A stretch of 64,000 nucleotides of DNA. Origin: Leptospiraceae bacterium. GTDB taxonomy: Bacteria > Spirochaetota > Leptospiria > Leptospirales > Leptonemataceae. Below the pieces are notes generated by a model, which ran no database searches, was not told the DNA's origin, and saw only the letters and a program-made list of their open reading frames with translations. Made by a program: the position numbers and the translations under genes. Shown one piece after another: positions 18,405 through 27,933 of this stretch (positions are counted from its first letter, which is position 1; each line of letters opens with the position of its first letter). Location of the stretch: assembly GCA_026005135.1 (NCBI GenBank), contig BPKM01000001.1:310001-374000 (forward strand). Direction: 5' to 3'.

Positions 18405-19304
18405 TTAAAATAGCTTTAGGAAATCTTCTAAAGGCATGGGTTTAAAAAAATAAAATCCTTGAGCATAATCACAATTTAAGTTTTTATAATATTCCAATTC
18501 TTTTTGTTGTTCGATACCTTCTGCAATGGTTTTTAAATTTAATTTTTGGCAAAGAAAAAGAATAGTTTGGATAATAATGTCTGTACGAGGATTTGTACAT
18601 TTTAAAGTAAATTCTCTATCAATTTTTAAATAATCTACTTCTAATTGCTCTAAATGACTTAAAGAAGAATATCCTGTTCCAAAATCATCAATGGCAATTT
18701 TAATCCCTTTTTCTCTTAATTCCTTAATCTTGTTAGATATAAAATCTTTATTTTGCATAATACTGGTTTCGGTTATTTCAAAAGTAAGGAATTTTAAATG
18801 TTGGTTTTGTATTTGACTTAAAGATTCATAAAAGTTTTTGTCATTAAATGTTTTTCCAGAAATATTAATAAAATATTCAATTTGAGGTAGATTATTAAAT
18901 AATTTTATGAATTTTTTTATATTATTTATATCAAATTGTATGTGATAATTATTCCTTTCTATTATGGATACAAATTCAGCTGGTGATATAAATTTATCTT
19001 CTTTTATGTTCTTACATCGCGTTAAAATTTCTGCAGCAATAATTTTATTCTCTTTTATATCTATGATGGGTTGAAAGTAAAATAAAAATTCATAATCAAC
19101 AGGTTTATTCTCGAGTAAATTGATAATAATATTTTTTGTTTTAATATATTTATTAAGTTCCTCTTGATCTTTCTTTTGAAAAATATAAAAAGTATTTTCT
19201 CCTTGTTCTTTTGCTATTTTTAATGCTTGAATTGCTTCTTTATAAATATTATAAATTGTTTTATTTTTATCCTTTGTTGATATAATATGAAAAGAAATTC
19301 CCAT
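18405..19304 (-). CDS. EAL-domain C-terminal part of a frameshifted GGDEF-EAL protein
   Basis: Residues 1-45 complete the GGDEF domain begun in the upstream reading frame (AIQALKIAKEQGENTF is the usual GGDEF tail). The rest is a full EAL phosphodiesterase domain for cyclic di-GMP. The substrate-pocket motifs are present: AEILTR in place of EAL-LR, INISGKTF, EITETSIM, IDDFGTGYSSL, LKIDREF and the C-terminal AQGFYFFKPMP. The acidic residues and the DDFGTG loop are kept, so it may be active. It should be read as one protein with 19220-21340; the break lies in or beside a (TA)6 run. Confidence 0.82.
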   Translation of the reverse strand: MGISFHIISTKDKNKTIYNIYKEAIQALKIAKEQGENTFYIFQKKDQEELNKYIKTKNIIINLLENKPVDYEFLFYFQPIIDIKENKIIAAEILTRCKNIKEDKFISPAEFVSIIERNNYHIQFDINNIKKFIKLFNNLPQIEYFINISGKTFNDKNFYESLSQIQNQHLKFLTFEITETSIMQNKDFISNKIKELREKGIKIAIDDFGTGYSSLSHLEQLEVDYLKIDREFTLKCTNPRTDIIIQTILFLCQKLNLKTIAEGIEQQKELEYYKNLNCDYAQGFYFFKPMPLEDFLKLF

Positions 19305-21340
19305 ATTATAACGTATATATATATAGTTTCTTTATTTATTTGATAACTTTGATTAAAAATAGAATAAATTTCATTTAAAAAATTTATAATTTGTTCTATT
19401 ACCATATTGTTAATGGGTTGCAGTAATGGATTGATTGAAATGCATTTTATTATGCCGAATTCATCATTACCAATTCTACTAAGGAAAATTTTTTCTTTAT
19501 CTATTGCTCTATTTTTTAATAATTGATTAGTTAATTTATTTCCTAAGGTTTTTAATAATTGATTGGCATTATTATAGCCTAAAAGGGAATTTACTTCATG
19601 GAATTCTCTAATATCCACAATAACAAAAAATATAAGATAAGTACCTTGATTTTTTTTTAAAAACCTATTAATGGATTTAAAAAATTTTTCTTTATTGGGT
19701 AAACCTGTAATCGAATCATAATTTTTTAATAATTGAATTTGTTTTTCTAAATTTAGTTCTTTTGATATATCTCTACCAATAGATATATAGTAATGTATTT
19801 TTTCGTCTTTTACATAGGGATAGATTTTTTGTAAAATATAAGAAAATTTATTATATTTTGTTTTATTTATAAATAAACCTGTAAAAATCTTTTTTTGAGA
19901 GATGGTCTCCCATAATTTTTTGTAAAATTCCTCTTTATGTTTTCCTGATTTAAAAATACGTGGATTCTGATTTATAAGTTCTTCTCTGGAATATTGAGAA
20001 ATTTTTTCTACAAAAGGATTGGTATAAATAATTTTACCTGTTTCATCTGTTATTAATATCCATTCCTCACTATGTGATAAAATATCAAACAGAATTTTTT
20101 GCCACTGAAGTTCATTAATAAGATTTAATATATAATGAAGGTTTTGGTATACTTCTGTAAATAGTTTATTTTGTTCCTTTTGAAAATATTCAAAATGTTT
20201 AGAAACTAAAAAAATAAAATATATAGTTTTTTGATCAATAGGAAATTTAAAAATAAATAAATCTTTATCTTTTTTGTATTGTTTTTGATGAATATAATTT
20301 TTATCCTGTATATGTCGATTCCAAAATTCATTTATATCTATAGTTTGAAATTCTTTTAACTCATTATTAGGATCGTAATAAAAAATTTCTGTGAATTGTT
20401 CTGTGTTTTTATCGATACTACATTTACTACAATAAGATGCTTCTATTAAAAAGGATTTTCGAGTAATTTTTAAAAGTTCTTTTAAAAAATCTTCAATATT
20501 GTTATATTCATTTAGTTTACTGGAATGTAAAAATATATTTGCAACAAATCGTAACAATTCAACTACTAATAGATTTTCTTTTTGAGAAATTAATTGTTCA
20601 TTTATATTAAAAACAATACCAAAAATTAAATTTTCTTGATGTTTCCATAAATGGATTTCATATAATGATTCTTTACCTGATTTATCTTTCAGTGTTTCTA
20701 TGAAGATATTTGTTTCTTTTTGCAGATTTTTTATTAATTCTTGTAATTTAGTGTGTAAATTATTAAAAGATATTTTTTTAATTTTTGTATTAATTGCTGT
20801 ATTTTCAAAAAAATAATGATTATATGCTTGGTTTATCCATACATCATTTTCTTGAATTAAAAATATGGGAAAAGGTAATAAATTTAAAAATTTATGATAT
20901 AAATCTTTTTGTAATTCTATTTCTTTTTCTAATAATTTTTCATTATTTATATTAATTAATATTCCCATTCCAGTATATTGATTATTATAAATGATTGTAT
21001 AGGTAAATAAATAGCAATAAATATCATTGCCAGATTTTGTTTTATAGATAATTTCCTGGTATTCATGAACTTTATTATATCCTTGTAAGCGTTTTTTGGC
21101 TATTTCTTTGATTTTTTGTATTTGTTTTTCTGGAAATTTTTCAGAGATAATTTCATGAGGTTCTTTTTCTTTTAATTCTTCTAATGAATAACCAAGTAAT
21201 TCTAAAAAATGGGGATTTGCATAGATATATTTTTCTCTGTATAGAAATATTCCTATAGGATAAACAGTATTAGTTATGCGAAAGAATAACTCTTTTTCTT
21301 GTTCTGAATTGATACATAGGAAAGTAAGGTGATCATGCAT
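19220..21340 (-). CDS. PAS/GGDEF N-terminal part of a frameshifted cyclic-di-GMP signalling protein
   Basis: 706 residues with no membrane helix, so a cytoplasmic sensor. A first PAS domain (FLELLGYSLEELKEKEP, about 47-63) is followed by a PAS-like or GAF-like middle with three cysteines (CSKCS, residue about 300) and a second PAS (TDETGKIIYTNPF and YSREELINQNPR). The GGDEF domain begins DSITGLPNKEKF and has a degenerate active site RIGNDEFG, so it may be a non-catalytic GTP-binding domain. After about residue 672 the frame leaves the family pattern and runs into an Ile/Lys-rich tail; the true continuation is the overlapping ORF at 18405-19304. Confidence 0.82.
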   Translation of the reverse strand: MHDHLTFLCINSEQEKELFFRITNTVYPIGIFLYREKYIYANPHFLELLGYSLEELKEKEPHEIISEKFPEKQIQKIKEIAKKRLQGYNKVHEYQEIIYKTKSGNDIYCYLFTYTIIYNNQYTGMGILININNEKLLEKEIELQKDLYHKFLNLLPFPIFLIQENDVWINQAYNHYFFENTAINTKIKKISFNNLHTKLQELIKNLQKETNIFIETLKDKSGKESLYEIHLWKHQENLIFGIVFNINEQLISQKENLLVVELLRFVANIFLHSSKLNEYNNIEDFLKELLKITRKSFLIEASYCSKCSIDKNTEQFTEIFYYDPNNELKEFQTIDINEFWNRHIQDKNYIHQKQYKKDKDLFIFKFPIDQKTIYFIFLVSKHFEYFQKEQNKLFTEVYQNLHYILNLINELQWQKILFDILSHSEEWILITDETGKIIYTNPFVEKISQYSREELINQNPRIFKSGKHKEEFYKKLWETISQKKIFTGLFINKTKYNKFSYILQKIYPYVKDEKIHYYISIGRDISKELNLEKQIQLLKNYDSITGLPNKEKFFKSINRFLKKNQGTYLIFFVIVDIREFHEVNSLLGYNNANQLLKTLGNKLTNQLLKNRAIDKEKIFLSRIGNDEFGIIKCISINPLLQPINNMVIEQIINFLNEIYSIFNQSYQINKETIYIYVIIWEFLFILYQQRIKIKQFIIFIKKQFKH

Positions 21341-21498
21341 AATATTTTGGAGTTATTATACGCGTTTGCTATGTAAATAAAAATTTAATTTGTTAATAAA
21401 AAAATGTTAATAATCTTACAAAAAAATATTAGAAAATAATGAATATATAACATACATTTAAAGATTTTAATCCGTTAAACCGAATATAAAATTAATTT

Positions 21499-22587
21499 AT
21501 GAAGAATTATTATAAAATACTTTTTTTGGGAATAATTATTTTTTATTTTTTAGAAATAGTTTCATTAAAGGCGCAAGATGTAGTACCAGAAGAATATGCA
21601 GCTTATGGATTTATACCTGGATTAGGACAATTTTTATTAGGTAATGAAACCACAGGAGCAGCGCAATTAGGTTTATTTCTTAGTTTTTTAGGTTCCAGTT
21701 CATCTATGACAAAACGACCAGATTATATCCCTGCTGATGAAAGAAAAATTGAATTTAAAATAGAAGATGCTATAATAGCAGATTATTTAGATAAAAATAA
21801 TTTATTGTACAAAGATTATCCTTTATTAAGTGAATCTCAATATGATAGACTATATCGTATGATTCGATATAAAAAATTGATTGAGATTAATCCTTTATTA
21901 GAATATGGTTCTTATGAAAGAATGACTTATGCTACAGCTGGTAGTGAATTATTAGGACAATCTGCACAACACGTTTTATTTTATTCTGTTTATTCTTCTT
22001 ATAGAGATGCAGGAGGGATTAAACCAGTTTCTATGAATCAGGAAAGTTATCATGATCTTGCAATTGCGCCATTTCAACCTAAATATATTTTTAATCGTTA
22101 TTTCTGGATTCCTATTGGTTTTTTAATTGCCTTAGCAGGATATGAAACAAGTCATCCTCCCAAGAACCCACAATGGACCTTATTATATCCAGGAATGAAG
22201 CGTTCTGGTTTTATGAATTTTTATGTTGCAACAATTAGTTTTAATGCAGGTGTTAGCGAAGAAGCTTTTTTCAGGGGTTTTTTAAATCATTTTTTTATTA
22301 AAGAAATGGGATTAGAGTTAGGTTTAACAAGTTCATCTGTAATTTTTGGATTAGCTCATCTTGGTAATGGAATAGGTAATGTTATATCTGCTACCTTGGC
22401 TGGATTCTATTTTGGTTATCTTCATTATAAAGATAATTGGGATATAAGACAGTCTATTGCTGTTCATTTCTGGTGGGATGTAATTGTTTTTGCAGTTAGT
22501 TTACGTTATACAAAAGAAGATAAAAATGTTGTAAAAAATCAAAGAGAAGTTCATTTTATGCCTATATATTATCAATTTAAATTTTAG
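21499..22587 (+). CDS. CPBP family intramembrane glutamic protease
   Basis: A 362-residue membrane protein with a signal-like N-terminus (ILFLGIIIFYFLEIVSL) and an unusually long 180-residue N-terminal region. The CAAX-protease/bacteriocin-processing (CPBP) core follows: SEEAFFRGF (about 252-260, motif 1 EExxxR), FGLAHLGNG (motif 2) and AVHFWWDV (motif 3 His). The target is unknown. A TATAAA box 8-9 nt before the ATG again suggests a leaderless transcript. The small lipoprotein gene follows after 10 nt. Confidence 0.85.
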   Translation: MKNYYKILFLGIIIFYFLEIVSLKAQDVVPEEYAAYGFIPGLGQFLLGNETTGAAQLGLFLSFLGSSSSMTKRPDYIPADERKIEFKIEDAIIADYLDKNNLLYKDYPLLSESQYDRLYRMIRYKKLIEINPLLEYGSYERMTYATAGSELLGQSAQHVLFYSVYSSYRDAGGIKPVSMNQESYHDLAIAPFQPKYIFNRYFWIPIGFLIALAGYETSHPPKNPQWTLLYPGMKRSGFMNFYVATISFNAGVSEEAFFRGFLNHFFIKEMGLELGLTSSSVIFGLAHLGNGIGNVISATLAGFYFGYLHYKDNWDIRQSIAVHFWWDVIVFAVSLRYTKEDKNVVKNQREVHFMPIYYQFKF

Positions 22588-22597
22588 GAAATACAAT

Positions 22598-22861
22598 ATG
22601 AAGCGATTAATAATAATATTATTATTGATTTTTATTGGATTTTGCCAAATCGAAGAAACTATAAAAGATAATGAAGCTTATGAAGATTTTTTAATTGCTT
22701 ATTTATATAAAGCATCTCAATGTAAAACACAGCCATCTTATTTTTTATTATTTCCAGAAAATGTATCAAAGAGATGGTTTAATGCATGTTTATTTTCTAT
22801 TATTCGTTCGGATTGTCCCTTTAATGAATACCCAATTATATGTTTAAAAATATATGAATAA
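22598..22861 (+). CDS. small putative lipoprotein
   Basis: An 87-residue product. A hydrophobic signal (IIILLLIFIGFC) ends in a cysteine at residue 16 that fits a spirochaetal lipobox (relaxed -3 to -1 positions). The mature part has three further cysteines (QCKTQ, NACLF, PIICL), which may form disulfides. No family recognised. It is probably co-transcribed with the CPBP protease, 10 nt upstream. Confidence 0.6.
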   Translation: MKRLIIILLLIFIGFCQIEETIKDNEAYEDFLIAYLYKASQCKTQPSYFLLFPENVSKRWFNACLFSIIRSDCPFNEYPIICLKIYE

Positions 22862-22957
22862 ATAAACTTAAAGTATTTAATAACATACTGTAATATAATT
22901 TTTTATTTTTTATATAAAAACATTTACAAAAGAAACATCTATTAAAATAAAGATTTT

Positions 22958-24199
22958 ATGGAAAAATTCTGGATATTTTCTACAGGAACAGAATTAACAC
23001 GAGGATATTCAAAAGATACAAATAGTTCAGAAATAGCACAGAGCCTTGTTGAGAATGGTTTTGATATTGCTGGTATTTCTCTAATTCCAGACGATAAAGA
23101 ATTATTAATAAAAAATTTCAATGAAAAACTAAACGATAATATAGCTGGTATTATTATTACAGGTGGTCTTGGCCCAACAGAGGATGATCATACCATTGAT
23201 GTATTAAGTAAAATAACAAATTTAGAAGTAATTGAAGATACAGAATCATTTAAACGTTTAGAAAAAATTTCAAAAAAAATTAAGCGAATTGATATCAATA
23301 CTGCAAGAAGGCAGGTTCGTGTTTTACAAAATTCTATAGTACTTAAAAATGAAGTAGGTCTAGCTCCAGGTATGATAATAGAATATAAAAATAAAATTAT
23401 AGTTTCTTTACCTGGTGTTCCTATGGAAATGAGGTCAATGCTTCCTAATGTTATAAATTATTTAAATCAGAAATTTCCCAAAAAATATTACGAAAAATTT
23501 AAATTTTATATTTATAATGAACCAGAATCAGAATTTCAGAAAAATTACGAAAAAATAAAAGAATCATTATCTATTTCTTTTAATTGGGGAATATCTGCCA
23601 ATCCAGGATATTTAAAAGTTTTTATAGAAAATAGTAATCCAGAATATAAAAATCAATTTGATTTATTATTAGAGAAAATAAGACAATTTTATAAAGACAA
23701 ATTTTTAGAAACACCTATTGAACAAACTATTCAAAATTTAATGATTCAGAATAAAAAAACTTTAGTATGTTGTGAATCCTGTACAGGTGGATTTTTAGGA
23801 AAAATATTAACGGATATTCCAGGTTCTTCTGAATATTTCTTAGGTAGTATGGTAGTTTATTCTAATAAAGCAAAGATGATCTTTTTAAATGTAAAAGAAG
23901 AAACATTAAAACAATTTGGTGCTGTAAGTAAAGAATGTGCTACAGAAATGGTAGAGGGATTAATAAAAAAGATTCATGCAGACTATGGTATATCAATAAC
24001 AGGAATTGCTGGTCCTGGTGGAGGAACCAAAGAAAAACCAGTTGGTACAGTTTATATAGGGATAAAAACACCAGAAAAAACTATTATACATAAAATTTTT
24101 TATCCATCAACGCGAGAAAGAATACGGGAATATACAATTTATACTGCTTTATATTTTTTATATAAAGAATTAAAAAATGATTTTACAAAAAATCCTTAA
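22958..24199 (+). CDS. cinA: CinA: competence/damage-inducible protein with nicotinamide-nucleotide amidase domain
   Basis: A 413-residue full-length CinA. The N-terminal MoCF_biosynth-like domain shows STGTELTRGYSKDTNS and TGGLGPTEDDHT. The C-terminal PncC-type amidase domain shows CCESCTGGFLGK (about 270-281), PGSSEYFLGSMVVYSN and TGIAGPGGGTKEKPVGTVY. It deamidates NMN in pyridine-nucleotide recycling and often handles ADP-ribose in the N-domain. Proximity to other genes gives no further hint. Confidence 0.93.
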   Translation: MEKFWIFSTGTELTRGYSKDTNSSEIAQSLVENGFDIAGISLIPDDKELLIKNFNEKLNDNIAGIIITGGLGPTEDDHTIDVLSKITNLEVIEDTESFKRLEKISKKIKRIDINTARRQVRVLQNSIVLKNEVGLAPGMIIEYKNKIIVSLPGVPMEMRSMLPNVINYLNQKFPKKYYEKFKFYIYNEPESEFQKNYEKIKESLSISFNWGISANPGYLKVFIENSNPEYKNQFDLLLEKIRQFYKDKFLETPIEQTIQNLMIQNKKTLVCCESCTGGFLGKILTDIPGSSEYFLGSMVVYSNKAKMIFLNVKEETLKQFGAVSKECATEMVEGLIKKIHADYGISITGIAGPGGGTKEKPVGTVYIGIKTPEKTIIHKIFYPSTRERIREYTIYTALYFLYKELKNDFTKNP

Positions 24200-24220
24200 T
24201 AAAATAAATATAAGATTGAT

Positions 24221-24795
24221 ATGGAAAATCAAAAAACACCTAAATGGATAGAACTATTTAAAGGATTAAGTGAAGGTTTAATTCCTTTTGAAGAGGAAGG
24301 ATATATTATTGTTACACGTTTTGATAAAAAATCAACTTATACATTAATGGAATTAATATCATTTAAAAATGTAAAAAATATACAACCTACAACAACGGGG
24401 GTTACATTTCATTCCGATGGTTTTAAAACCTATTTAATTTATGAACCCAATAATTATCAATATCGTTTTCAGGAACCTTATTTAAGAGATGGAACTGCAC
24501 AGGCACCTATGAGATTTAGTGAAACAGTCATTATTGATTTACCAAAAAGAGATCGATTAATTATTTCTAAAGAACCCTATACAAGTTATGGAAGTTTTAC
24601 AATAGAAAAACCAGAAGAAGGAAATTTTGTTTATTATATCTATGGTAAGATCCTAAGCAGGGCGAAGAAAATATCTATGGTTTTATTGGCCAGATATTAA
24701 ATAAAGATTTAGGTGTTCCAAGAAGTTATTTACCACAGGTTTTTGAAGTAATAAAAAATAATTTATCTAAATTTAGACATTTTACTTCGGAATAA
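24221..24795 (+). CDS. hypothetical protein, frameshifted near 24660
   Basis: The first frame (24221-24700, 159 residues) is soluble, with LFKGLSEGLIPFEEEGYIIV at the start and a beta-rich middle; no family recognised. From about 24660 the other frame carries an uninterrupted, similarly composed continuation (EENIYGFIGQILNKDLGVP to FRHFTSE, stop 24793-24795), while the first frame gives an atypical basic tail. A one- or two-base indel in the AGCAGGGCGAAGAAAA stretch is likely. The rejoined product would be about 190 residues. It starts 21 nt after cinA and may share its transcript. Confidence 0.5.
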
Positions 24796-24807
24796 AAGAA
24801 GAAGGAC

Positions 24808-25107
24808 TTAAGAACGTCCTTCTATAATATAGGAATCTGAAATAAAACAAATACCACCGTATTTCTTTAGAAAAGGTAATGTTTTTTCAGTTATATTATT
24901 TACTTTGTCTTCTTCGCACAAAATAAAAACATAACTGTTTTTAAAACTATCAGTAATTTCATCCCACATCATACTACCTTTTGTACCTTTCCCTATAACG
25001 TTTTCTACAATTGTATATCCAGAGAGGTTTAATTCCTCTAATAAATCTATAAATTTTGTTAAATGTGGTTTATGAATAATAAATTCTATTTTTTTTATTT
25101 TTTGCAT
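24808..25107 (-). CDS. sbtB: SbtB-like PII-family regulator of the bicarbonate transporter
   Basis: A 99-residue PII-fold protein with the T-loop segment IGKGTKGSMMWDEITDSFKN resembling SbtB (GKG-KG) rather than GlnB/GlnK, which carry the uridylylated Tyr. It starts 3 nt after the sbtA stop, with its Shine-Dalgarno (GGGGGT) inside the last sbtA codons, so the two are translationally linked. In cyanobacteria SbtB binds cAMP/ADP/AMP and controls SbtA. The C-terminus here ends IIEGRS and lacks the CGPxGC redox loop of cyanobacterial SbtB. Confidence 0.75.
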   Translation of the reverse strand: MQKIKKIEFIIHKPHLTKFIDLLEELNLSGYTIVENVIGKGTKGSMMWDEITDSFKNSYVFILCEEDKVNNITEKTLPFLKKYGGICFISDSYIIEGRS

Positions 25108-25110
25108 ATT

Positions 25111-26091
25111 TTACCCCCAAAGTAATTTAATAAAGTAATAATATAAAGGAATACCAACAATTATATTAAATGGGAATGTTACCGCCAAGGATAAAGTTAC
25201 ATAAATACTTGGATTTGCTTCTGGTAAAGACATTCTTAAAGCAGCAGGAACAGCAATGTAAGAAGCACTAGCACATAAAATAGAAAACATAAAAGCATCT
25301 CCTGATTGAAAATTTAATAATTTTGCAAATAAAATAGATAGAATAGCATTGATAATGGGAATAATAATTCCAAAAGAAACAAGAAAAACACCAACTTTTT
25401 TTAGTGCATTTAATTTTTTAGCAGTTACAATTCCCAGATCCAATAAAAAGAATGCTAGCATTGGTTTGAATAAATCACCAAATAGGGGTTCCATTGTTTT
25501 CCAACCCTTTTCACCTGTAATATAACCTATAATAAGAGAACCTAATAATAAAAATACAGAGGCATTTAAAAAAGCTTCTATAAATATTTCTTTCCAGTGT
25601 AATTTAGAATCATTGTTATCTTTATTATAAATAGAAAATAAAATTAAGCCAATTATAATAGCAGGGGATTCCATTAATGCCATTGCTGCTACCATATAAC
25701 CACCAAATTTTTCGCCTACTGTAGTTATGAATGCTCCAGCAGTTATAAACGTTACAGCACTAATTGAACCATAGGTCGATGCTAATGCAACAGAATTATA
25801 AAGATCCAGTTTTTTTCTTAGAATATAAAATGTATAAATAGGAACAATAATAGCAAAAAGAATAGCACTTCCAATAACTATTAATACATAACTATCAATA
25901 TCCCCTTTATTTAGTTTATGACCACCCTGAAGCCCAATAGAAATTAATAAATATAAAGAAAAAAACTTAGGTAATGGCTGTGGTATTTCCAGATCAGATT
26001 TTAATAAAACAGCCAATATTCCCAGAAAAAAAAATAAAATAATTGGATTCAAAAAATTTTGAGTTAATAAATTAAGATTAATTGTTTCCAT
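25111..26091 (-). CDS. sbtA: SbtA-like sodium-dependent bicarbonate permease
   Basis: A 326-residue inner-membrane protein with about ten helices in two inverted halves. Family features: NFLNPIILFFFLGILA at the start, FFSLYLLISIGLQGG (helix 2), STYGSISAVTFITAGAF (substrate loop), MALMESPAI and, in the second half, FLLDLGIVTAKK and CASASYIAVPAALR. These match the sodium-dependent bicarbonate transport family. Coupling to a PII-like gene downstream supports the assignment. In a non-phototroph it may supply bicarbonate for carboxylases. Confidence 0.87.
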   Translation of the reverse strand: METINLNLLTQNFLNPIILFFFLGILAVLLKSDLEIPQPLPKFFSLYLLISIGLQGGHKLNKGDIDSYVLIVIGSAILFAIIVPIYTFYILRKKLDLYNSVALASTYGSISAVTFITAGAFITTVGEKFGGYMVAAMALMESPAIIIGLILFSIYNKDNNDSKLHWKEIFIEAFLNASVFLLLGSLIIGYITGEKGWKTMEPLFGDLFKPMLAFFLLDLGIVTAKKLNALKKVGVFLVSFGIIIPIINAILSILFAKLLNFQSGDAFMFSILCASASYIAVPAALRMSLPEANPSIYVTLSLAVTFPFNIIVGIPLYYYFIKLLWG

Positions 26092-26271
26092 AATTGATAA
26101 ATTTATTTTATTCCAGTTTGAGTCAAAAAAAAGAAATTGTATATTTAAAAAAATTTAATTAAAGATTAAATACTATATAAAATATATAAAAATATATGTA
26201 ATTTTGTAATAATAAAAAAATATTTTTATAATGAAATATTGACATATGAAATTATTTTTTAAACTTGTCAT

Positions 26272-26967
26272 ATGGATTTATATTATATACAACATGTTTT
26301 TTTCGAAACGCCAGCAGAAATATTCAATTGGTGTAAATTAAGAAATTTTAATACAAAAGGTTTTTTCGCTTATAAAGGTGATATAGATTTAATAAACATA
26401 GAAGATTGCGATATACTACTAATTATGGGTGGTCCTATGGGGGTTTATGATATAGAACAATATCCCTGGCTTAAAAAAGAAAAGATATTAATAGAAAAAG
26501 CGATAAGATTAGATAAAAAAATTATCGGTATTTGTCTTGGAGCACAATTGATAGCCGATGTATTAGGTTCGAGAGTATATAAAAATTCTTATAAAGAAAT
26601 TGGATGGTTTCCAGTATATTCATCAATACATGCGAAAAAGAAATTTAGTTTTTTACCAGAAAAATTTTATGCCTTTCATTGGCATGGAGATACCTTCGAT
26701 TTACCCTCAGGAGCTGAGCATCTTTTTTATAACGAGGCGACTAAAAATCAAGGATTTTCCTATAAAAATATTTTAGGATTACAATTTCATTTAGAATCAA
26801 CAGAACAAAGTATAAAGGATATTTATAAATATTCTTATAAGGATATTCAAACTGCTGATAATAGAATGTTTATAAAAGAATATAACAGAGAAGAAAATCA
26901 AAACTATATAAAAGAGTCTCATAATATTTTATATCAACTATTAGATGCATTTTTAGCTATAAATTAA
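26272..26967 (+). CDS. class I glutamine amidotransferase-like protein
   Basis: A 231-residue type-1 GATase domain. The nucleophile elbow is GICLGAQLIADVLGS with Cys at about residue 87, preceded by MGGPMGVYD. The His/Glu of the triad are in LQFHLESTEQS near residue 167. Stand-alone members are often GMP synthase-like or glutathione/gamma-glutamyl hydrolases; no synthase partner is adjacent, so the substrate is unknown. A TTGACA box lies upstream at about 26238. Confidence 0.82.
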   Translation: MDLYYIQHVFFETPAEIFNWCKLRNFNTKGFFAYKGDIDLINIEDCDILLIMGGPMGVYDIEQYPWLKKEKILIEKAIRLDKKIIGICLGAQLIADVLGSRVYKNSYKEIGWFPVYSSIHAKKKFSFLPEKFYAFHWHGDTFDLPSGAEHLFYNEATKNQGFSYKNILGLQFHLESTEQSIKDIYKYSYKDIQTADNRMFIKEYNREENQNYIKESHNILYQLLDAFLAIN

Positions 26968-27008
26968 AAAAAGATTGTTTTTCTTAGGTTTTAAATTTAA
27001 TTAGAAAT

Positions 27009-27209
27009 ATGATTGTAAATGGAAAAGAAGTTTCTATTAAAGAACTGGAATTACCAACAATTGAAGAATTATTAAAAAAATATAATGTAAAAACAAAAAT
27101 GGTGGCGATTGAAATCAATGGGAAAGTTGTTCCAAAATCAGAATGGCAAAATGTTCAATTAAAAGAAAATGATAAAATAGAAGTAATTCGATTTGTAGGA
27201 GGTGGTTAA
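27009..27209 (+). CDS. thiS: sulfur carrier protein ThiS
   Basis: A 66-residue beta-grasp protein. It begins IVNGKEVSIKELELPTIEEL, includes VAIEINGKVVPKSEW and ends in the obligatory Gly-Gly (VGGG), the residue adenylated and thiocarboxylated in thiazole synthesis. It overlaps the GTG start of the ThiE-like gene by 8 nt. No thiG, thiF or thiH is adjacent, so the rest of the pathway must be elsewhere. Confidence 0.9.
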   Translation: MIVNGKEVSIKELELPTIEELLKKYNVKTKMVAIEINGKVVPKSEWQNVQLKENDKIEVIRFVGGG

Positions 27210-27900
27210 ACTGGATTTATATTTATATCCTATTATCGATTGGGGATTTATAAATAATCATAATTTAGATTTATATCAATTTAAAAATATTTTAATAGAA
27301 ACAGGATTTTATCAATTAAGAATAAAAAATACTTCTTATTATGATATTCAATCCATTATTGATAAATGTTTAAATATATATAAAAAAATAAAAATAATTA
27401 TTAATGATTATGCCGAATTTATTTATAAAGCAGATGGATTACATCTTGGAATAGAAGATTTAAATCGCCAAAATAATATAATAAAATTAATAAATAAACT
27501 TAATATTTCAAATAGTATAGAACACTGGTTAAATAATAATAATTCTTTTATATGGGGAATATCAACTCATAATTTTAAACAATTTAAAACAATTTATAAT
27601 CAATATAAAGATTATTTAGGTTATTTAGCCATAGGACCATGTTTTCCTACAAATACGAAAAAATTAGAATACAATTATTTAGAAGAAAAAGAAATATTAC
27701 AAATTCTGGATTTTATTTATAAAACCAAAATGCAACAATCTATTGTTTTTATTGGAGGAATTAATATGCTAAATATAAAAAAACTACATTCATTTTTAAA
27801 TCAAAATAACCAGAATTATAATTGTAAATTTTATTATGCAAGTATATCTTCCTTTTTAAAAAAGGATTTACCCTCTAAATTTAACTTTACTGAAAAATAA
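27202..27900 (+). CDS. thiE: thiamine-phosphate synthase-like protein
   Basis: 232 residues of TIM-barrel ThiE/TenI type. Family landmarks are IIINDYAEF, ADGLHLGIEDL (product/pyrophosphate site), IWGISTHN, YLAIGPCFPTNTKK and FIGGINMLNI. ThiE joins HMP-PP and the thiazole phosphate. The sequence is divergent: several usual residues are replaced and the region is very Asn/Ile rich, so a TenI-like isomerase role is possible. The start is GTG 27202, overlapping thiS by 8 nt and using a Shine-Dalgarno (GGAGG) inside it, indicating translational coupling. Confidence 0.75.
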   Translation: MVKLDLYLYPIIDWGFINNHNLDLYQFKNILIETGFYQLRIKNTSYYDIQSIIDKCLNIYKKIKIIINDYAEFIYKADGLHLGIEDLNRQNNIIKLINKLNISNSIEHWLNNNNSFIWGISTHNFKQFKTIYNQYKDYLGYLAIGPCFPTNTKKLEYNYLEEKEILQILDFIYKTKMQQSIVFIGGINMLNIKKLHSFLNQNNQNYNCKFYYASISSFLKKDLPSKFNFTEK

Positions 27901-27933
27901 AAAAATAAAAAATAGATAAATAGAGGTTATAAT

